This document shows, piece after piece, positions 7,214-14,217 of a stretch of 42,274 bases of DNA. How positions within the stretch are numbered: position 1 is the first letter of the stretch; each line of letters starts with the position of its first letter. The notes beneath the pieces were generated by a model. That model saw only the letters and a program-made list of their open reading frames with translations, did not search any database and was not told where the DNA came from. The stretch is from an uncultured Fibrobacter sp. (GTDB lineage: Bacteria; Fibrobacterota; Fibrobacteria; Fibrobacterales; Fibrobacteraceae). The translations under genes were made by a program, and so were the position numbers. The stretch is taken from positions 1-42,274 of the forward strand of contig CAMJQW010000018.1 in NCBI GenBank assembly GCA_946408125.1, written 5' to 3'.

Positions 7214-7597
7214 ATGTTCAAGAAACATTGGAAAAAAATTTTATTGAGCCTGTGCGCCATGCTCTGGAGCGGCTGCAGTGACGATTCCTCCAGTGACAGC
7301 CCTTCAGCCGGGAAAAAACTGGTCGCATGCGAACTCGACCAGATATGCCCCGAATATGGCATTTTCTACAATTGCGAGAACGACGAAGACAGGATTTCCG
7401 GGAACTTCGAGAATTGCACCATGTCGTACCCCGCGTGCACGGACACGTACTATTGTGAAGACGACGTCACCTGTTTCCAATCGACCGACGACGAAACGAA
7501 AACTTTCGACTGTCGCGATGAAAAGGACAACAAGACCCTCTACACCGAAGACGAATTCAAATCAAAATACTACGTCGAAAGTGAGCGAATCCATTAA
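7214..7597 (+). CDS. rSAM-associated lipoprotein, paralog 3 (divergent, short)
   Basis: A 127-residue predicted lipoprotein that begins 2 bases after the previous stop. The signal peptide (MFKKHWKK, Trp18, lipobox Cys21) is clearly that of its neighbours, but the mature part differs. It is acidic and Cys-rich, with PEYGIF (near 50-55) in place of YGxP and a shortened version of the C-terminal domain (CFQST, TKTFDCRD) without the final CPEK. At least nine Cys are present in the mature part, so disulfides or metal binding are possible. It may be a degenerate or specialised member of the set. Function unknown; membership is judged from the signal peptide and position. Confidence 0.65.
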   Translation: MFKKHWKKILLSLCAMLWSGCSDDSSSDSPSAGKKLVACELDQICPEYGIFYNCENDEDRISGNFENCTMSYPACTDTYYCEDDVTCFQSTDDETKTFDCRDEKDNKTLYTEDEFKSKYYVESERIH

Positions 7598-7614
7598 CTA
7601 ACAACTGCCTCTCC

Positions 7615-7986
7615 ATGTTCTACAAGTTCTTAAAATTTCTTTTTCTTTCAACATTAACTCTCGTGTGGGGCGGTTGCGACACCAAGGACGATCCCGTTGC
7701 AGGCTACGGATGTTTCCCGACCAAGTGCTATAACACGACAGCTACGAACGATGCGGGCAAAGTATTTGACATTATCGAATGCGAAGACGGCGAAAAATTC
7801 CTGAGACATCCGGGGCTTTACGGCGAAGATCCCGAGCTGCAAAAAGAATTGCCCGAAGGCGTCGAGACTGTCGCTCCGCCTGCAGATGTCGATGGTTGCG
7901 GAGCCACGAACTGCAAATATGATTCAGTCCAAACTTGCATCGACGGGAAAGCCTGCTACCCCGCCATCAATTGCCCGGAAAAATAA
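7615..7986 (+). CDS. rSAM-associated lipoprotein, paralog 4 (minimal form)
   Basis: A 123-residue predicted lipoprotein, the most compact member. Signal peptide with Trp18 and lipobox Cys21, then YGCFPTKCY at 31-39, whose Cys positions match paralog 2. It runs straight into the conserved domain without a Ser linker: CYNTT, GKVFDIIEC, KFLRHP, then paired Cys and a terminal INCPEK. It probably shows the minimal unit of the family. No clear ribosome site precedes the ATG; the upstream spacer contains TAACTAACAACT. The radical SAM gene starts 21 bases after the stop. Function is inferred only from the cluster. Confidence 0.72.
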   Translation: MFYKFLKFLFLSTLTLVWGGCDTKDDPVAGYGCFPTKCYNTTATNDAGKVFDIIECEDGEKFLRHPGLYGEDPELQKELPEGVETVAPPADVDGCGATNCKYDSVQTCIDGKACYPAINCPEK

Positions 7987-8007
7987 ATACACGCATTGGG
8001 AAAAATT

Positions 8008-9084
8008 ATGAAACTCTCTCTTAAAAAGAAACTCGCTCTCGAAGCTTATCGCCTTTACCGTCACAACGAAATCAAGGCTCACCCGCTCACGTACTTTTTC
8101 TGGGAATGCACGCTCCGCTGCAACTTGCACTGCCTGCACTGCGGTAGCGACTGCGTGAAGGACGCTATCCCGGATATGCCCCGCGAAGACTTCATGGGCG
8201 TGCTCGACAAATTGGCCCCGCACATCGACCCGAAGCATTTTATCGTGGTGATTACCGGCGGCGAACCGCTGATGCGCGCCGACCTCGAGGAATGCGGTAT
8301 GGAAATCAAGAAGCGCGGCTACCCCTGGGGTATGGTCAGCAACGGGCTTGCCATGACGCCCGAACGCTACACCAGATTGCTAAACGCGGGTCTCCGCTCG
8401 CTCACCATCAGCCTCGACGGCCTGCAGGAGAGCCACAACCACTTCCGCGGCGATCCGCATAGCTTCGAGCGTGCCCTCCGCGCCATCGACATGGCCGCAC
8501 ACACGCAGGGCCTCACCTTCGACGTGATGACGTGCGTGAACCGCCAGAACTTGAAGGAACTCCCGAAGATCCTCGACATGCTTTTAAAGATCGGCGTGAA
8601 GCGCTGGAGAATCGCGACCGTGTTCCCGAAGGGCCGCGCCAAGGACAATCCGCTGTTCCAGCTCACGAACCAGGAATTCCGCCAGGTGTTCGACTTCATC
8701 CGCGAAGTGAAGAAGCTGAACGTCATCAACGTGAACTACGGCTGCGAAGGGTTCCTCGGGAGCTACGAAAAAGACGCGCGCAACTACCCGTTCTTCTGCC
8801 GTGCCGGCGTGAACGTTTCTTCCGTGCTTTGCGACGGCAGCATTTCGGCATGCCCGAGCCTGCGCGGCGACTACATCCAGGGCAACATCTACAAGGATGA
8901 CCTGTGGGATGTATGGCAGAACCGCTACCAGGTGATGCGTGACCGCAGCTGGGCCAAGATTGGCGACTGCAAGAAGTGCAAGTACTGGCGCTACTGCGAA
9001 GGTTCGAGTCTGCATCTCCGTGACGAGAAGACGAAGGAACTCGCCTACTGCCACGTGCAGCGACTCGAAGACGCGGGCGCATAA
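8008..9084 (+). CDS. Radical SAM/SPASM enzyme of the rSAM/lipoprotein system
   Basis: A 358-residue cytosolic iron-sulfur enzyme. The S-adenosylmethionine-binding cluster motif CxxxCxxC is at Cys38, Cys42 and Cys45, flanked by extra Cys34 and Cys49. GGEPLM and the SLDGLQ strand follow. The C-terminal SPASM domain (about 265-350) is Cys-rich (FFCRAG, CDGSISACPS, CKKCKYWRYC, YCH) and should bind auxiliary clusters. The region around FFWECTLRCN and CGSDC closely matches my memory of the TIGR04133 family, which occurs beside YGxP lipoproteins in Bacteroidetes. I start at ATG 8008 (GGGA upstream) rather than TTG 7996. It probably modifies the four upstream lipoproteins; the chemistry is unknown. 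Its stop is 15 bases from a convergent gene. Confidence 0.88.
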   Translation: MKLSLKKKLALEAYRLYRHNEIKAHPLTYFFWECTLRCNLHCLHCGSDCVKDAIPDMPREDFMGVLDKLAPHIDPKHFIVVITGGEPLMRADLEECGMEIKKRGYPWGMVSNGLAMTPERYTRLLNAGLRSLTISLDGLQESHNHFRGDPHSFERALRAIDMAAHTQGLTFDVMTCVNRQNLKELPKILDMLLKIGVKRWRIATVFPKGRAKDNPLFQLTNQEFRQVFDFIREVKKLNVINVNYGCEGFLGSYEKDARNYPFFCRAGVNVSSVLCDGSISACPSLRGDYIQGNIYKDDLWDVWQNRYQVMRDRSWAKIGDCKKCKYWRYCEGSSLHLRDEKTKELAYCHVQRLEDAGA

Positions 9085-9099
9085 CCCGCTCCAAGAATC

Positions 9100-10629
9100 C
9101 TATTTACCGAAACCAGCAAGGTCTATGCCGAGCTGGTTTATTTTATATGTAAGAATGCGCGGCGTAGTCGAAAGGCTACGGGCGGCGGCAGCCACCTTGC
9201 CCTTGCTACTCTTGAGGGCGTCGCAAATGATATCCTTCTCGTAGGCTTCCACCATGAGTTTCAAGTTCCCGTTCACAGGAGTGCCGCTCGTTTCAGCGGT
9301 CTGCAGCGTCGTCGGGAAATGGTGCGGGTAGATGACATCTTCGTCGGCCACGAGTACCGCGCGCTCGATACCATTTTCAAGCTCTCGCACGTTTCCGGGC
9401 CACGGGTAACTCATGAGCATGTTGATAGTCGTACGCGCGAGGCGGCGCACGTTCTTGCCCACGATACGGCAGTAATGCTCCACAAAGTGGTCCGCCAGAA
9501 GCACGATGTCGGTCTTGCGGTTACGCAGCGGCGGCACGTAAATCGGGAAGATGTGTAGCTGGTAATAAAGGTCTTCGCGGAAGGAACCCTCTTCCACCAT
9601 CTGTTGCAAATTTTTGGTGGTAGCCGCAATCACGCGGACGTTCACCTTCTTTGCGATGCGGGCACCGATGCGTTCGACTTCGCCTTCCTGCAACAGGCGC
9701 AAAAGTTTCACTTGAAGATTCGGCGAGAGCTCGCCCACTTCGTCAAGGAAAAGCGTGCCGCCTTCGGCCTGTTCCACACGGCCGGGCGTCTCGGCAAACA
9801 CGCCCACGAGGGCGCCACGCACGCTGCCGAACAGTTCACGGTCCAGCACCGATTCCGGCATGGACGCGCAATGGACGCGGACAAACGGGCCCATGTTGCG
9901 GTCGGAACGGTAATGGATGGCTTCGGCCACGAGTCCCTTGCCCGTACCGACCTCGCCCACGATAAGCGCGGGAAGCGGGCTTTTCGAAACCTGGTCTATC
10001 TGCGCGTACACGCGCTGCATCTCGCTCGAGCGTCCGATGATGTTGTCGGGCTGGAAGCGGTCCTTGAGTTCCAAAGTCAAGCGTTCGTTCTCGGCCTTCA
10101 GGAGTTCATTCTCTTCGCGGGCTTCACGACGGAGTTTCACGGCCGCGGCAAGCATCTGCGCGATGATTTCGAGCAGGCGCAATTTTTCGGGAAGCTCGTC
10201 TTCCACCGGGTTCTGCACGTCGGCACTGAAAGCGCCGATGACCTGATGCTCCATAATCACAGGCACGCAGAGGAACGCCTTGTTCTCGTCCTTGCCGCGC
10301 CCCGTACGGTCAAGAAAGTCCGGATCCTTGCCGACGGAAGGAATGATGACGGGCTTACCCGTTTCCACGACACGACCGGTAATGCCCTCGCCCACCTTGT
10401 AGCGGCCCTTGCGCGCCTGGCGACTCGACAGGCCTTCTGCAATTTCGATGGAGATTTCTCCGGTGTGGCGGTTGTAAAGAGTGAGCGTCGCATGCGCAAC
10501 ACCCATCGTAGATTCCACCACTTCCAGAATCGGGTGCGCCACATTCTCGAAATCCAGGCTCTGGTTCAGAATGGAACTGATCTTGTAGAGCAGTTCCAGT
10601 TCCTGGATTTTGGATTGCGAAGTGGGCAT
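9100..10629 (-). CDS. NifA-like GAF/AAA+/Fis-HTH activator with altered GAFTGA loop
   Basis: A 509-residue regulator built like sigma-54 enhancer-binding proteins. An N-terminal GAF sensor (about 20-165) is followed by a short coiled coil and an AAA+ domain with Walker A GEVGTGKG (225-232), Walker B GTLFLDE (291-297), the FREDLYYQL arginine-finger region (350-358) and PWPGNVREL. A Fis-type helix-turn-helix lies at about 468-500. The loop that contacts sigma-54, normally GAFTGA, reads GALVGV (272-277). The essential Phe-Thr is thus lost, so ordinary sigma-54 activation is doubtful. The effector of the GAF domain is unknown. Last gene after yqeY and the acyltransferase (13-base gap). Gene identity is certain; the functional consequence is inferred. 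Confidence 0.85.
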   Translation of the reverse strand: MPTSQSKIQELELLYKISSILNQSLDFENVAHPILEVVESTMGVAHATLTLYNRHTGEISIEIAEGLSSRQARKGRYKVGEGITGRVVETGKPVIIPSVGKDPDFLDRTGRGKDENKAFLCVPVIMEHQVIGAFSADVQNPVEDELPEKLRLLEIIAQMLAAAVKLRREAREENELLKAENERLTLELKDRFQPDNIIGRSSEMQRVYAQIDQVSKSPLPALIVGEVGTGKGLVAEAIHYRSDRNMGPFVRVHCASMPESVLDRELFGSVRGALVGVFAETPGRVEQAEGGTLFLDEVGELSPNLQVKLLRLLQEGEVERIGARIAKKVNVRVIAATTKNLQQMVEEGSFREDLYYQLHIFPIYVPPLRNRKTDIVLLADHFVEHYCRIVGKNVRRLARTTINMLMSYPWPGNVRELENGIERAVLVADEDVIYPHHFPTTLQTAETSGTPVNGNLKLMVEAYEKDIICDALKSSKGKVAAAARSLSTTPRILTYKINQLGIDLAGFGK

Positions 10630-10642
10630 ATCCTAAAAATAA

Positions 10643-11713
10643 CTATGGAACGATTCTTCTCAAGACAGGAATCTTCCGAAGGCACCACGTAAACGCCATA
10701 ATCATCGGGATCATGACAAACGGAGCGCCCAGACGGTACACAAGCGAATTCCTATCGATTGCAGGAATCCTCTTGGCCTCATCAAGCAAAATAAACTGCA
10801 GCAGGTATATCTCGAAAGCGTACCGCCCCACGACCTTGATGAACTTGGCAAGACGTTCGTGTTCCATTACCCAACGCCCCACATCCTTCAAGAACACGAA
10901 CACGCTCACCGCATATACCACCGACGGGACATTCTCATAGCCTTTGAACGTCGTATCGACATGACCAACATCCACGGACAGGTAATAGGTCCCGCATATA
11001 TGCAGCATCAGGCCGGACAATCCCACAACATAGATAATCGCCTTGTGCCACCTCTTGAATTCATAATTATGGAGCACCCATCCCAGCAGCGGCCAAATCA
11101 GGAAACCTCCCAATGTCGAAACATTGAACATGATGTTCAAGTCCGAAGAGAACTGCTTCTTAAGGAACGGGAGAAAGATGTTGAACACGAAAGTCGCTAT
11201 GACAAGGTAAGAAAACACGAGCATTCTCTTGCTCTTTTCTACGGCGGCATAAAGCGGCATGCACATATACATGATGAACAGCGCATAAAAGAACCAGTAG
11301 ATACTGACATACGCGTTACTTGTCAAGCCCTGGTACACCGATTTCAATGTGACTTCCGACCAAGCCCGCTTGCCGATATAAAGGTCTATCCCTAGTGCGA
11401 CCAGGCTCCAGACCAAAAAGGGCAACATCGTCTTCATGAAGCGCTTGGCAAAGAAACGCCTCATGGAATACCTGTCGAAGAAATCCATAAGCGTAATCCC
11501 GCTGACCATGAAGAACAGCGGGACTGCGAAATAGAATACGCTCTCGATAATGTTTGCGGAGAACCAGAAGTCCTCTTTGCCGGTATAGAACCAGAAGCAG
11601 TTGTTCGTATGCAGCGTCAACACCGCGAACGCGGAAACCACGATGACGAACGTGATATAATCCGTCGCCTTACTGCGGCCTGTTGGTTCAAGATTATCCT
11701 GTGTTGACTGCAT
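10643..11713 (-). CDS. Membrane O-acyltransferase (acyltransferase 3 family)
   Basis: A 356-residue integral membrane protein with about ten hydrophobic segments. It begins with a short cytosolic tail and the segment TDYITFVIVVSAFAVLTLHT, followed by AVPLFFMVSGITL and RRFFAKRFMKTMLPFLVWS, typical of acyltransferase-3 enzymes (WecH/OatA type) that acetylate or succinylate surface polysaccharides. The substrate cannot be told. The usual His-Arg catalytic pairing is only partly visible (LTLHTN near residue 35). The ATG is 2 bases after the yqeY stop, and the NifA-like gene follows 13 bases later, so the three are probably co-transcribed. No polysaccharide-synthesis gene is adjacent. Confidence 0.8.
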   Translation of the reverse strand: MQSTQDNLEPTGRSKATDYITFVIVVSAFAVLTLHTNNCFWFYTGKEDFWFSANIIESVFYFAVPLFFMVSGITLMDFFDRYSMRRFFAKRFMKTMLPFLVWSLVALGIDLYIGKRAWSEVTLKSVYQGLTSNAYVSIYWFFYALFIMYMCMPLYAAVEKSKRMLVFSYLVIATFVFNIFLPFLKKQFSSDLNIMFNVSTLGGFLIWPLLGWVLHNYEFKRWHKAIIYVVGLSGLMLHICGTYYLSVDVGHVDTTFKGYENVPSVVYAVSVFVFLKDVGRWVMEHERLAKFIKVVGRYAFEIYLLQFILLDEAKRIPAIDRNSLVYRLGAPFVMIPMIMAFTWCLRKIPVLRRIVP

Positions 11714-11715
11714 TT

Positions 11716-12186
11716 TTATCGCAGGGCTTCCTGCACCAAAGCGGAAGCGCGCTTCGCGTCGAAGCGGCCCTTGACCTTCGGGGAAAGTTCCTTCATGATC
11801 TTGCCCATGTCCTTCGGACTGGCGGCTCCGGTCGCGGCCTTGATTTCGGCAATAAGGGCCCTGACCTCATCTTCGCTCATTTCAGCAGGCATGTACTTGC
11901 GGTATAGCGCGATGACGGATTCTTCGGCGGGGATCTTGTCCATAAAGCCACCCTTCTTGAGGATGTCGATGGACTCCTGCTTCTGCTTGACGCTACGGGC
12001 AAGAACGTCGACGCACATCTCGTCGGTGATGCTCTCGGTGATCTGCGCCGGAGTGGCACCGCTCTTCATGGCTTCGTTCTTGATGTCGGAATGGAGGGTA
12101 CGCAACGTCCCGAGAGTTTCGGAATCGTGTGCCTTCATGGCGGCCTTGATATCGTCGAGAATTCTTGTCAGCAATGCACTGCTCAT
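11716..12186 (-). CDS. yqeY: YqeY/GatB-related protein
   Basis: A 156-residue soluble protein of the YqeY family, related to the C-terminal tRNA-binding tail of GatB, the amidotransferase subunit that makes Gln-tRNA or Asn-tRNA. The family is recognised by LGTLRTLHSDIKNEA near the start, a central helical bundle with KGGFMDKIP and YMPAEMSEDE, and the closing SPKVKGRFDAKRAS. Its biochemical role is unsettled. It follows rpsU, a pairing common in bacteria, but here a 156-base folded region separates them. Ribosome site AGGGG lies ahead of ATG 12186. Confidence 0.9.
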   Translation of the reverse strand: MSSALLTRILDDIKAAMKAHDSETLGTLRTLHSDIKNEAMKSGATPAQITESITDEMCVDVLARSVKQKQESIDILKKGGFMDKIPAEESVIALYRKYMPAEMSEDEVRALIAEIKAATGAASPKDMGKIMKELSPKVKGRFDAKRASALVQEALR

Positions 12187-12242
12187 GTTTTACCCCTGGC
12201 GGTTTATGCCCCGTCCTGGCATTTAGGTTTAACCTCTAAAAA

Positions 12243-12341
12243 CACGCAACGAGCCACCGGTCCTAGACCGACGACTCATTACTCAACGAAAACCCTTGAA
12301 TTGCGCGGGCAGCCTCTGACAACCTGGAAACCCAGGCGTCA
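12243..12341 (-). ncRNA. Structured RNA element between rpsU and yqeY
   Basis: Read on the minus strand the gap folds well. A hairpin at 12317-12341 has arms CCTGG/CCAGG and TGAC/GTCA. Then a three-way junction follows: closing stem CGCGCAA (12301-12307) with TTGCGTG (12243-12249), a 5-bp hairpin TTCAA/TTGAG (12282-12300), and a 12-bp stem with a 3-base loop (12251-12277). The long stem contains four G-U pairs that would be A-C mismatches on the other strand, so it is built for minus-strand RNA. TTTTT directly follows the closing stem (12238-12242), as in a terminator or attenuator. It could regulate readthrough from rpsU into yqeY. I do not recognise it as a known RNA family. Confidence 0.55.
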
Positions 12342-12342
12342 A

Positions 12343-12552
12343 TTAGTAGAGGCGCTTGCGGTTCTGGTCAGCGATTTCCTTAAGACGCTTGCGACGGGCA
12401 GCCGTTTCGATGCGCTTCTTTTCTTCGGAAGGCTTTTCGAAGCGCTGGCGCTTCTTGACATCGGAAATGATGCCGTTCTTTTCGCAGGACTTGGTGAAAC
12501 GCTTGAGAGCGCGTTCGAAAGGTTCGTTGGACTTAACAATAACGCCGATCAC
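12343..12552 (-). CDS. rpsU: 30S ribosomal protein S21
   Basis: A 69-residue basic ribosomal protein of the small subunit, near the 3' end of 16S rRNA, needed for mRNA recognition. The conserved start MIGVIVKSNEPFERALKRF and the Arg/Lys-rich tail (AARRKRLKEIADQNRKRLY) identify it. The start codon is GTG (12550-12552), with AAAGGA a few bases upstream on the minus strand. No ATG fits the conserved N-terminus. It has its own strong promoter and is followed by the folded RNA element and yqeY. Confidence 0.96.
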   Translation of the reverse strand: MIGVIVKSNEPFERALKRFTKSCEKNGIISDVKKRQRFEKPSEEKKRIETAARRKRLKEIADQNRKRLY

Positions 12553-12589
12553 GATTATCCTTTGGTTAAAAATTCAGTTTGGAAGCCCA

Positions 12590-12618
12590 AATATATTTAA
12601 CTCTACCCGAATCGTCAA
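12590..12618 (-). promoter_or_regulatory. rpsU promoter
   Basis: On the minus strand TTGACG (12618-12613), a 17-base spacer, then TATATT (12595-12590), followed by TG. The -10 is about 37 bases before the GTG start. Confidence 0.65.
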
Positions 12619-12703
12619 GGGGAACACAAGCCCATACCATTCAACAAGTTACGCCTTTTGGCCCCAAAAAAGCCATATTTTTTGACATTTTTTTCTTTAT
12701 AAC

Positions 12704-12732
12704 TTGCGTAATATCAAAGACTTATGTATATT
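12704..12732 (+). promoter_or_regulatory. Promoter of the SPOR lipoprotein gene
   Basis: TTGCGT (12704-12709), 17 bases, TATATT (12727-12732). This leaves a leader of about 45 bases, with CTGGAG (12772-12777) as the ribosome site. A TTGACA at 12682 has no well-placed -10. Confidence 0.5.
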
Positions 12733-12783
12733 TTAGGCATAAGCCTATCGAATGGGGCTTTTAACGACAACCTGGAGTAATTC

Positions 12784-13626
12784 ATGAAATCGCGTTCGGT
12801 TTCTTCCTTGGGTGCCTTGGCACTCGCCTGTGCGCTCATAGCGGCATGCGGAAACAGCGAAGAAGATGTTGTTCCGCAGATGAACAACGCTAAACCCGCA
12901 AAAACTGAAACGGCACCCGCCCCCGCTCCCGCCGAAGAGGAGCCGCAGCTGGTTCCCATCCAGTCCCTTTCCGAGCAGAAAGACGCTGCTCCGGCCGCCG
13001 AAGAGGCAAAGCCGGCCCAGGCCGCCGTTCTGGCCCCCTCCGGCGACGTGAAACCGCTGAGCGACGGTCCCTACGTCATCCAGGTCAGCATCCAGCCCTC
13101 CAAGAAGGCTGCCGATGGCGTCGTGAAGAAACTTTCCGAACAGGGCATCGAAGCCTACGTCGTCGAAGTGGAAAACCCGGGCGAACTCGAAGGTACCTAC
13201 TACCGCGTCCGCGTCGGCTACTTCTCCTCCATCAAGATGGCCCAGGACTACGGCAAGCAGGTTCTCTCTTCCCTGAACTTCGCCTGGTGGGTCGACAACA
13301 GCAGCAACGACCAGGTGGGCAATCCCTCCGGCGGTGACGACGATACCGACTACAGCACTTATTATGCCCCTGCGGAATCTTCCCAGGAGGCGGCACCGGC
13401 AGCAGAACCCGAACCGGCTCCCGCCGCCGAACCTGCTCCGGCACCCGCACCCGAACCGGCACCGGCGCCCGCCCCTGAACCGGCTCCCGCTCCCGCTCCG
13501 GCCCCTGAACCCGCACCGGCGCCTGCTCCGGCACCTGCGCCCGCTCCTGCCGCCGAACCCGCTCCGGCACCCGCACCCGCCGCTCCGGCTGCTCCGGCCG
13601 CAGACGCCGTCGACGACTGGGAATAA
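12784..13626 (+). CDS. SPOR-domain lipoprotein with Pro/Ala-rich tail
   Basis: A 280-residue predicted lipoprotein (lipobox ALIAAC, Cys22). After a Pro/Ala/Glu linker comes a SPOR-like domain (about 96-165: YVIQVSIQPSKKAADGVVKKL, then TYYRVRVGYFSS and AQDYGKQV). SPOR domains bind glycan strands stripped of stem peptides at division sites or during wall turnover. The tail (about 200-275) is a long run of PAPAPE-type repeats that likely spans the periplasm or wall and contains no domain. The product ends acidic (DDWE). A strong terminator follows. A role in cell-envelope maintenance or division is inferred. Alternating Pro-Ala tails vary easily in length by slippage. Confidence 0.8.
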   Translation: MKSRSVSSLGALALACALIAACGNSEEDVVPQMNNAKPAKTETAPAPAPAEEEPQLVPIQSLSEQKDAAPAAEEAKPAQAAVLAPSGDVKPLSDGPYVIQVSIQPSKKAADGVVKKLSEQGIEAYVVEVENPGELEGTYYRVRVGYFSSIKMAQDYGKQVLSSLNFAWWVDNSSNDQVGNPSGGDDDTDYSTYYAPAESSQEAAPAAEPEPAPAAEPAPAPAPEPAPAPAPEPAPAPAPAPEPAPAPAPAPAPAPAAEPAPAPAPAAPAAPAADAVDDWE

Positions 13627-13651
13627 ACCGATTTTCAAGACAAACAAAAAA

Positions 13652-13678
13652 CCCCGCTAAAAAGCGGGGCTTTTTTTT
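13652..13678 (+). terminator. Rho-independent terminator after the SPOR lipoprotein
   Basis: CCCCGCT and AGCGGGG pair around AAAA (13652-13669), followed by C and eight T. It lies 26 bases after the stop. Confidence 0.9.
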
Positions 13679-13690
13679 ATTCGTCAAAGA

Positions 13691-14134
13691 CTAGTAATCC
13701 ATGTCCATGGCGCCGGATTCATAATATTCGCGTGTTTCTTCACACATTTCCTTGTACTCGCGTTCATGCGAATCCAGGCTGCCCTTGTCATACTCGGTCA
13801 CAGTGATGGTGCTTCCCGAGCATTTTACCGACACGGAACCATCCCTCCATTCATTAGCTTCTTCTTTCCAGTCCTCGCATTCCTCATTTGCCATGGTGGA
13901 ATTTTTGTACGTGTATTGCGATACTATGACCCTATAATCCTCGAAATTCGGATTCGTGGATTCAGAAACGGTAACGGTCATGGAACCATATCCTGGCACG
14001 GTGGAGCTCACCTTTACAGTACCGGATTTCCGGGTCACATCGCACGAAAAGCTGTTAGATGCGCTGCTGCTGTCATCACAGGCCACAAGGGCGATAGCCC
14101 CAGCCAAAACAAATGCCGATTTAATAAAATTCAT
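13691..14134 (-). CDS. Small hypothetical lipoprotein
   Basis: A 147-residue predicted lipoprotein: signal peptide MNFIKSAFVLAGAIALVAC with Cys19, a Ser-rich spacer, then a compact beta-rich domain with Thr/Ser/Val strands (TVKVSSTVPGYGSMTVTVSES) and a charged C-terminal helix (SHEREYKEMCEETREYYE). Mature Cys are at about residues 30, 85, 104 and 131, possibly two disulfides. A perfect AGGAGG lies ahead of the ATG. It is divergent from rimO (83-base gap) and converges on the SPOR lipoprotein. I do not recognise a family. Confidence 0.75.
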   Translation of the reverse strand: MNFIKSAFVLAGAIALVACDDSSSASNSFSCDVTRKSGTVKVSSTVPGYGSMTVTVSESTNPNFEDYRVIVSQYTYKNSTMANEECEDWKEEANEWRDGSVSVKCSGSTITVTEYDKGSLDSHEREYKEMCEETREYYESGAMDMDY

Positions 14135-14217
14135 TCTTGCGTCCTCCTTTTTTTGATTATCAACGCTTATTCAAATGTAGCCTTTTTTCCGGGAAAGCGT
14201 TTTTCTAAATTTGAATC

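Noticed and set aside
12680..12714. TTGACA at 12682 as the -35 of the SPOR lipoprotein promoter.
   Set aside because: The nearest acceptable -10 would be 21 bases away; the TTGCGT/TATATT pair with 17 bases fits better.
13380..13610. Tandem repeat resembling a CRISPR or minisatellite.
   Set aside because: The repetition is Pro-Ala-Glu codons inside the SPOR lipoprotein, with no spacers of regular length.
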